Shown here piece by piece: positions 58,768 through 64,000 of a DNA stretch of 64,000 nucleotides. The position numbers and the translations under genes were made by a program. Each line of letters opens with the position of its first letter. The stretch's first letter is position 1. Source of the DNA: Betaproteobacteria bacterium (GTDB taxonomy: Bacteria; Pseudomonadota; Gammaproteobacteria; Burkholderiales; SG8-39). The notes beneath the pieces are model-generated. The model was not told the DNA's origin. It worked only from the letters and a program-made list of their open reading frames with translations, and did no database searches. The stretch spans positions 415,335-479,334 of the forward strand of contig SCTY01000068.1 of assembly GCA_004297625.1 (NCBI GenBank), given 5' to 3'.

Positions 58768-59999
58768 TGGATCCAGAACGCGCGCAGGTGGAGCTCGTCG
58801 GTGTTGAGCTGCTCGCCCTGCTTCGCCATGCCGCGGCTCATCACCGACCACGGCACTTCGCGCCACGCGGCCATGCCCGCCTGCACCGCCTCGAGCGCCT
58901 CGATGTCGTCGGGCGTGGCGAATCCCCCGGGGCCATAGAAAGTGAGGAAGCTGTCCAGGCGCACGGCGCGCGCCGTCGCGCTCTCTTCCTTCGGGCCCAG
59001 CGCCCAGGCCGATACGCGCATCCTGTCGGGCGCGAGCGGCTGGAAGGTCCGGATGGTCACCGACGAGCCGTCGTTCAGCACCAGGTTGGGAAAGACGATG
59101 AGGTTGCGGTTCGTGTCGGCGACGCGCGCGGCGCGCTTTTCTCCGAGCCGCCGCACCAGCTCGGCGCGAATGCGCTCGATCTCGGGCTTCGCCGCCTCGC
59201 CGTAGATGGGAATCCAGCGCGCCACGGGCCGGCCGCGGAAGTTCACGTTGTCGACGACGCCGTGGCCGTTGCCGAGATCCTTGCCCACGCCGTGCGCCGG
59301 CAGCATCTCGCCTTTCGCCGGGCGCTTCATCTCGACGCCGGCGTTCTTCAGGTAGTTGAGCCACGTCGAATGCGTGCTGAGCAGGTGATAGTCGTCGAAG
59401 CTGTTCTCGACGAGCAGCTTCCAGTTCGCCTTGATGTCGTATTCCTGCGTGCCGCGGATGACTTCCATCTCGCCGGAGGGCGACTGCTCGGCGACGAGAT
59501 CGATGTATTCCCTGGCGCCCGCGAGGTATTCGTCCAGCGAAACGGCGCCGGCGTCGAAATTCAGGAACACGAAGCCGCGGTAGGCCGCCACCTTGGGCGG
59601 TTCCTTCAGAGCCAACTCGTTCTTGTCGAAGCCCGGCGGGTAGGCGCCCTGTCCGGGAACGGCGTAGAGCGCGCCGTCCCGGTCGTAGGTCCAGCCGTGA
59701 TAGAAGCAGGTGTAGCGCTCGGCGTTGCCTTCGCGCTCGCGGCATACGAGCGTGCCGCGGTGGCGGCAGGTGTTCAGGAACACGCGCACCCGGCCCGCGC
59801 TGTCCCTGCAGAAGATCACCGGCCGCCCGGCGACGCTGCGCGTCTTGAAGTCGCCCGGCGCGCGCACCTCCGATTCGTGCCCGACGTAGATCCAGCAGCG
59901 CTCGAAGATCCTGCGGCTCTCGAGCTCGTGTACCGCCGGATCGGCGAGCGCGGAGCGGTGGACTTCGAAACGCAGCGATTCGTTGACGACGAGTCTCAT
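58743..59999 (-). CDS. Ring-hydroxylating dioxygenase alpha subunit (second system)
   Basis: A 418-residue Rieske oxygenase: CRHRGTLVCREREGNAERYTCFYHGW supplies the 2Fe-2S ligands and ENSFDDYHLLSTHSTW the mononuclear iron ligands. No ferredoxin or reductase gene is adjacent, so electrons must come from elsewhere, possibly from the ferredoxin/reductase at 32053-33586. It is divergent from a Bug-protein gene 41 bases away that may import its substrate. Confidence 0.92.
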   Translation of the reverse strand: MRLVVNESLRFEVHRSALADPAVHELESRRIFERCWIYVGHESEVRAPGDFKTRSVAGRPVIFCRDSAGRVRVFLNTCRHRGTLVCREREGNAERYTCFYHGWTYDRDGALYAVPGQGAYPPGFDKNELALKEPPKVAAYRGFVFLNFDAGAVSLDEYLAGAREYIDLVAEQSPSGEMEVIRGTQEYDIKANWKLLVENSFDDYHLLSTHSTWLNYLKNAGVEMKRPAKGEMLPAHGVGKDLGNGHGVVDNVNFRGRPVARWIPIYGEAAKPEIERIRAELVRRLGEKRAARVADTNRNLIVFPNLVLNDGSSVTIRTFQPLAPDRMRVSAWALGPKEESATARAVRLDSFLTFYGPGGFATPDDIEALEAVQAGMAAWREVPWSVMSRGMAKQGEQLNTDELHLRAFWIQWDKLISR

Positions 60000-60040
60000 G
60001 GCGGCGATGATTATAGTTAGCTCGACCTCGAGAAAAATCC

Positions 60041-60997
60041 ATGAGAAGAATCCTCCTTGCCTTCGCCGCCCTGTGTTTCGCCGGCATCGCGTCCGCGCAG
60101 GAATTCCCGACGAAGCCGGTGCACTTCATCGTCGGCTACACGCCGGGCACCGGCGCCGACATCCTGGCGCGCCTGCTCAGCCCGAAGCTGAGCGAGCGCT
60201 GGAAGGTCGGCGTGGTGACCGAGAACAAGGCGGGCGCGACCGGCAACATCGCCAGCGATTTCGTCGCGAAGAGCCCGCCCGACGGCTACACGCTGCTCTT
60301 CATCGCGACTTCCTTCGGCACCACCCCGGCGCTGGCGAAGAGCCTGCCGTTCGATCCGGTGAAAGACTTCGCGCCGGTGATGCTCATAGCGACGAGCGGC
60401 CTTGCCGTGGTGATCAATCCCCAGGTGCCCGCGCGCTCGATGAAGGAATTCGTCGACCTCGCCAAGCGCCAGCCGGGGAAGATGTACTACTCCTCGCCCG
60501 GCAACGGCGGCCCGCAGCACCTCGCCATGGAGCTGCTCAAGCTCGAGACCGGGATCGACATCGTGCACGTCCCGTACAAGGGCGCCGCGGGCGCGCTCGG
60601 CGACGTGGTGGGCGGGCACGTGCAGGCGATGATCTCGGCGATCCAGACGGCGTACCCGCATGTGCAGAGCGGCAGGCTGCGCGCGCTCGCGGTCATGAGC
60701 CCGGAGCGCTCGGCGGCGTTTCCCGACGTGCCGACGATGAAGGAGATCGGCCTCTCCGAGCTCGAGGTCGAGACCTGGTACGGCGCCTTCGCGCCCGCCG
60801 GCACGCCCGCGCCGCTCATCCACAAGATCAACGCCGACATCAATTCGCTTCTCAAGGATCCGTCGGTGCGCGAGGTGCTGGAGAAGCAGGGCATGGTTCC
60901 GCGCGGCGGCCCGCCCGAGCGCCTCGAAGCGCTCGTGAAGCGCGAGCTGCCGCGCTGGTCGCGCGTGGTCAAGGCCGCCGGGATTCACGCGGACTAG
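60041..60997 (+). CDS. Bug/TctC-family substrate-binding protein (second copy)
   Basis: A 318-residue periplasmic receptor: signal peptide ending GIASAQ, EFPTKPVHFIVGYTPGTGADILARLLSPKLSERWKVGVVTENKAGATGNIAS, and VHVPYKGAAGALGDVVGGHVQAM. It is transcribed with a class II aldolase and an amidase gene. It differs clearly from the copy at 45532, so it probably binds another ligand. Confidence 0.93.
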   Translation: MRRILLAFAALCFAGIASAQEFPTKPVHFIVGYTPGTGADILARLLSPKLSERWKVGVVTENKAGATGNIASDFVAKSPPDGYTLLFIATSFGTTPALAKSLPFDPVKDFAPVMLIATSGLAVVINPQVPARSMKEFVDLAKRQPGKMYYSSPGNGGPQHLAMELLKLETGIDIVHVPYKGAAGALGDVVGGHVQAMISAIQTAYPHVQSGRLRALAVMSPERSAAFPDVPTMKEIGLSELEVETWYGAFAPAGTPAPLIHKINADINSLLKDPSVREVLEKQGMVPRGGPPERLEALVKRELPRWSRVVKAAGIHAD

Positions 60998-60998
60998 C

Positions 60999-61715
60999 AT
61001 GGAAGCCCTCCACGACCTCGTCGCGGCGTACCGCATCCTCGCCGCGCACGGCGTCATCGACGCCTACGGGCACGTCAGCCTGCGCTCGCCGCGCAACCCG
61101 AACCGCTATTACCTCGCCCGCTCGCTCGCTCCGGAGCGCGTGCAGATCGAGGACCTGATCGAGTACGACCTCGATAGCCGGCCGATCGACGACGGCGGGC
61201 GCGAGTCGGTGCACGAGCGCTTCATCCACGGGGAGATCCTGCGCGCGCGTCCCGAGGTGATGTGCGTGGTGCACAACCATTCGCCCTCGGTCGTGCCGTT
61301 CAGCGTGACCGACGTGCCGATGAAGCCGCTCTTCCACATGGCGGCGTTCATCGGCGGGGGGCTTCCCAACTTCGAGATCCGCGACACCCGTAAGGGAACA
61401 GATTTATTGATAAAGGACTCAACGTTAGGCAGGGCTCTTGCCAAAACCCTGGGTCCGAAGCCCGCCGCTCTGATGCGCGGCCATGGCTCGGTGGTGGTCG
61501 GCGAGAACCTGCCGCGCGCCGTCGGGCGCAGCGTTTATCTCGAGCTGAGCGCGCGCATGCAGATGCAGGCGATGGCGCTCGCCGGCCCGGGCGGCCGGAT
61601 CACCTGGTTCGACGAGGCCGAGGTGAACGCCTGCGTGCCGCGCCAGGACTACGGCCGCGCCTGGCCGCTGTGGCGCGACAAGGCGCTCGCGCAAGCCGAA
61701 GCGGATCGCGGATGA
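60999..61715 (+). CDS. Class II aldolase/adducin family protein
   Basis: A 238-residue zinc-dependent aldolase fold: AAHGVIDAYGHVSLRSP, VMCVVHNHSPSVVPFS (two metal His), and MRGHGSVVVGENLPRAV (third His). Family members cleave sugar phosphates or decarboxylate hydroxy acids. It starts one base after the Bug-protein stop and overlaps the amidase start (ATGA). Confidence 0.9.
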   Translation: MEALHDLVAAYRILAAHGVIDAYGHVSLRSPRNPNRYYLARSLAPERVQIEDLIEYDLDSRPIDDGGRESVHERFIHGEILRARPEVMCVVHNHSPSVVPFSVTDVPMKPLFHMAAFIGGGLPNFEIRDTRKGTDLLIKDSTLGRALAKTLGPKPAALMRGHGSVVVGENLPRAVGRSVYLELSARMQMQAMALAGPGGRITWFDEAEVNACVPRQDYGRAWPLWRDKALAQAEADRG

Positions 61716-63103
61716 GCGAGCTCTGGTCGCTCACCGCGACCGCGTTGCTCGAAGGCTACCGGAGGCGCACCCTTTCCCCGGTCGAAGTCACCGCGGCGGT
61801 GCTCGCGCGCATCGGCGCGCTCAACGAGCGCCTCAACGCCTTCAATTTCCTGTCGGAGCACGCGCTCGACGAGGCGAAGGCGTCGGAAGCGCGCTGGGCT
61901 TCCGGCCAGCCCAGAGGGCTGCTCGACGGCGTGCCGGTGTCGATCAAGGACCTGATCCTCGCGCGCGGCTGGCCGACGCGGCGCGGCTCGAAGCTCGTCG
62001 ATCCGGCGGGCCCATGGAACGACGACGCGCCGGCGACCGCGCGCCTGCGCGAGCACGGAGCGGTGCTCATCGGCAAGACGACGACGCCCGAATTCGGCTG
62101 GAAGGGCGTCACCGACAGCCCGCTCACCGGCACCACGCGCAACCCCTGGAACCTCGGCAAGACGCCGGGCGGCTCCTCCGGCGGCGCGGCCGCCGCGGTG
62201 GCCGCCGGCATGGGCCCGCTCGCGGTCGGCACCGACGGCGGCGGCTCGATCCGCATCCCCTGCGCCTTTAGCGGCCTGTTCGGCATCAAGCCTTCGTTCG
62301 GCCGCGTGCCCGCCTGGCCGCTCTCGCCCTTCGGGACCGTCGCGCACGTCGGACCGATCACGCGCGACGTCGCCGACGCGGCGCTCATGCTCACCGTGCT
62401 CTCGCAGCCCGACGCGCGCGACTGGTACGCGCTGCCCTACGAGCCGCGCGACTACCGCGCAAATCTCGACGGCGGCGTCCAGGGCCTGCGCATCGCCTAC
62501 TCGTCGAACCTCGGCTACGCCACCGTCGACCCCGAGGTCGCCGCGCTCGTGCGCAGGGGCGCGGGGGTCTTTTCCGATCTCGGCGCGCGCGTCGAGGAAA
62601 AGCATCCCGGCTTCGACAACGTCGAGAGCCTGTTCCGCACGCATTGGTTCTCCGGCGCCGCGTTCCTCCTCAAGCCCTTCACCGCCGAGCAGAAGAAGCA
62701 GATCGATCCCGGCCTCGTCGAAGTCGCCGCCGAAGGCGCAAAGATCACCGCGACCGAGATCCTCGACGCGCAAATGAAGCGCGGCGCGCTCGGCACGCAC
62801 ATGAACCTCTTCCTCCGCGAGTTCGATCTTCTCGTCACGCCGACGCTCGCCGTTCCCGCCTTCGACGTCGGCCTCGAATGCCCGCCCGGCAACCAGCGCT
62901 GGACCGACTGGACGCCCTTCACCTACCCGTTCAACCTCACCGGCCAGCCCGCCGCCACCCTCCCTTGCGGCTTCACCAAGTCCGGCCTCCCCGTCGGCCT
63001 GCACATCGTCGGCCCCCGCTACGCTGACGCTCTCGTCCTGCGCGCCGCCCGCGCCTTCGAGTCCGCCCGTCCGATCACGCTCCCGAACCTCAGTCCAACT
63101 TGA
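61712..63103 (+). CDS. Amidase (amidase signature family)
   Basis: A 463-residue amidase signature enzyme with the Ser-cisSer-Lys triad: K79 (VSIKDL), S155 (GGSSGG) and nucleophile S179 (GTDGGGSIRIP). It hydrolyses an amide to acid and ammonia. The ATG at 61712 overlaps the aldolase stop; an upstream in-frame start at 61670 would lie inside the aldolase gene. It may process an amide imported by the Bug receptor. Confidence 0.92.
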   Translation: MSELWSLTATALLEGYRRRTLSPVEVTAAVLARIGALNERLNAFNFLSEHALDEAKASEARWASGQPRGLLDGVPVSIKDLILARGWPTRRGSKLVDPAGPWNDDAPATARLREHGAVLIGKTTTPEFGWKGVTDSPLTGTTRNPWNLGKTPGGSSGGAAAAVAAGMGPLAVGTDGGGSIRIPCAFSGLFGIKPSFGRVPAWPLSPFGTVAHVGPITRDVADAALMLTVLSQPDARDWYALPYEPRDYRANLDGGVQGLRIAYSSNLGYATVDPEVAALVRRGAGVFSDLGARVEEKHPGFDNVESLFRTHWFSGAAFLLKPFTAEQKKQIDPGLVEVAAEGAKITATEILDAQMKRGALGTHMNLFLREFDLLVTPTLAVPAFDVGLECPPGNQRWTDWTPFTYPFNLTGQPAATLPCGFTKSGLPVGLHIVGPRYADALVLRAARAFESARPITLPNLSPT

Positions 63104-63130
63104 CGCCCGACCTGCGCAGAGACACGGGGA

Positions 63131-63826
63131 ATGCCAGTACGCCATAGGGAACGGCACCGCACGGACCGCATCGGCTGGTTGCGCGCGGCGGTATTGGGCG
63201 CCAACGACGGCATCGTTTCGACAGCCAGCCTGGTGCTCGGTGTCGCAGCCGCGAACGCGAGCCACAGCAGCGTGATGGTAGCCGGGATCGCCGGCCTCGT
63301 CGCGGGAGCGATGTCGATGGCTGCCGGCGAATACGTGTCGGTCCGCTCGCAGGCGGATTCCGAAAAGGCCGCGCTCGACCTGGAACGCGCGGAAATCGAA
63401 GCCGACAACCATGCCGAGCACCGGGAGCTGACGGCGATCTACGTCAACCGCGGTCTCGATCCCGCGCTTGCGAAGCAGGTTGCCGAGCAGCTCATGGCGC
63501 ACGACGCGCTCGGTGCGCATGCCCGGGACGAGCTCGGCATCTCCGAGACGCTCAGCGCACGGCCGATCCAGGCCGCATTGACCTCGGCCGCCAGCTTCGC
63601 CGTCGGCGCAGCCATGCCGCTGTCGGTTGTTGCCATAGTGGCCGAGTCCAGCCTGATTCCCTTCGTCTCAGGAACTTCGCTGGTGTTCCTGGCGATTCTC
63701 GGGGCGCTGGCTGCTCGCGTGGGCGGCGCACCCATGACGGCGGGCGCGATGCGCGTCACGTTCTGGGGAGCACTTGCCATGGCCCTGACGGCAGGCGTCG
63801 GCACCCTGTTCGGAGCGACGGCCTGA
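63131..63826 (+). CDS. VIT1/CCC1-family metal transporter
   Basis: A 231-residue membrane protein: HRTDRIGWLRAAVLGANDGIVSTASLVLGVAAA, AGAMSMAAGEYVSVRSQADSEKAALDLERAEIE, then three C-terminal membrane segments. The proton-coupled Fe2+/Mn2+ exporter family has these opening motifs, although the short cytosolic metal-binding domain is abbreviated here. Function inferred as divalent cation handling. Confidence 0.88.
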   Translation: MPVRHRERHRTDRIGWLRAAVLGANDGIVSTASLVLGVAAANASHSSVMVAGIAGLVAGAMSMAAGEYVSVRSQADSEKAALDLERAEIEADNHAEHRELTAIYVNRGLDPALAKQVAEQLMAHDALGAHARDELGISETLSARPIQAALTSAASFAVGAAMPLSVVAIVAESSLIPFVSGTSLVFLAILGALAARVGGAPMTAGAMRVTFWGALAMALTAGVGTLFGATA

Positions 63827-63831
63827 TCGCG

Positions 63832-64000
63832 ATGGCACAGCTCCTCGAGGACCTGGCGTTCATCACCGCGAAGACGCTCGAGCACTACAACGAACGCGCC
63901 GCCGAATTCTGGGAAGGTACGCGCGGCCACGATGTGAAGCAGAACATCGAGGCGCTGCTGCGACACATCCGCGGTGCCCCGCCGTTGCGCATACTCGATC
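63832..64000 (+). CDS. Methyltransferase N-terminus (truncated by window end)
   Basis: From ATG 63832: MAQLLEDLAFITAKTLEHYN, RAAEFWEGTRGHDVKQNIEALLRHI, PPLRILD, stopping at the window edge just before SAM motif I. The sequence matches the start of class I SAM methyltransferases. It starts 5 bases after the VIT-family gene stop. Confidence 0.72.
   Translation, partial: MAQLLEDLAFITAKTLEHYNERAAEFWEGTRGHDVKQNIEALLRHIRGAPPLRILD

Overview
This is a high-GC window (roughly two-thirds G+C by eye) of a betaproteobacterial, probably Burkholderiales-like, chromosome. The pointers are two Bug/TctC-type solute-binding proteins, many ring-hydroxylating and CoA-ester catabolic genes, tightly ATGA/TGATG-coupled operons, and a selB-selC selenocysteine locus. 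No phage, CRISPR array or rRNA was seen; the only tRNA is selC. No stretch longer than about 300 bases lacks a gene or a gene remnant.

Layout. 2-1301: 3' part of selB and tRNA-Sec. 1305-5800 (minus): a type I secretion exporter (ABC protein, small protein, HlyD adaptor) headed by a NarL-type response regulator. 5866-9678 (minus): thioesterase, an alpha/beta hydrolase with a LuxR HTH, and a cytosolic cobalamin/Fe-S reductive dehalogenase homologue of the NpRdhA type. 9698-11200 (plus): a DUF1223 thioredoxin-fold protein and a glutaredoxin-DinB protein interrupted by an in-frame UGA in its CxxC motif, which I read as a selenoprotein. 11204-14733 (minus): 5-oxoprolinase PxpBCA plus an Old Yellow Enzyme. 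14842-17717 (minus): a TPP enzyme and a three-subunit Co-type nitrile hydratase with a split beta subunit, the thiocyanate-hydrolase architecture. 18586-29753 (minus): an 11-gene coupled run of TRAP transporter, molybdenum hydroxylase (L, M, S-G fusion), NMT1-type ABC importer, small monooxygenase-like protein and polysaccharide-deacetylase-like hydrolase, with a divergent MarR gene. 30270-33586 (minus): a complete three-component Rieske dioxygenase. 33694-36369: a truncated binding-protein gene, then thioredoxin, O-methyltransferase, enolase-superfamily enzyme and VOC protein.

36395-38372 is a scar-like accessory island. attC-like sites separate small cassette genes (a hypothetical pair, a frameshifted gene, HicBA), and truncated genes lie at both ends. 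It has no integrase in view, so it looks like a CALIN. 38369-41575 (minus): an NMT1-type ABC importer. 41650-45475 (minus): SDR, GntR regulator, amidohydrolase and class III aminotransferase. 45532-51765 (plus): Bug protein, CoA-transferase, enoyl-CoA hydratase, HMG-CoA-lyase-like enzyme, acyl-CoA dehydrogenase and MmgE/PrpD, a CoA-ester degradation operon. 51754-54495 (minus): a large XRE-AAA-TPR regulator. 54535-58204: cupin remnant, cupin, methyltransferase, cysteine synthase, MAPEG and OmpW. 58276-64000: a second Rieske oxygenase pair, Bug protein, class II aldolase, amidase, VIT-family transporter and the start of a methyltransferase.

A family of short dispersed inverted-repeat elements (1138-1204, 5823-5844, 14751-14838, 33867-33892, 57412-57437, 58222-58242) sits at gene boundaries and supplies the last codons and stop of at least two genes. 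The main points of interest are the UGA-containing glutaredoxin-DinB gene beside selB/selC, the integrase-less cassette array, the reductive dehalogenase homologue, and the split-beta nitrile hydratase.
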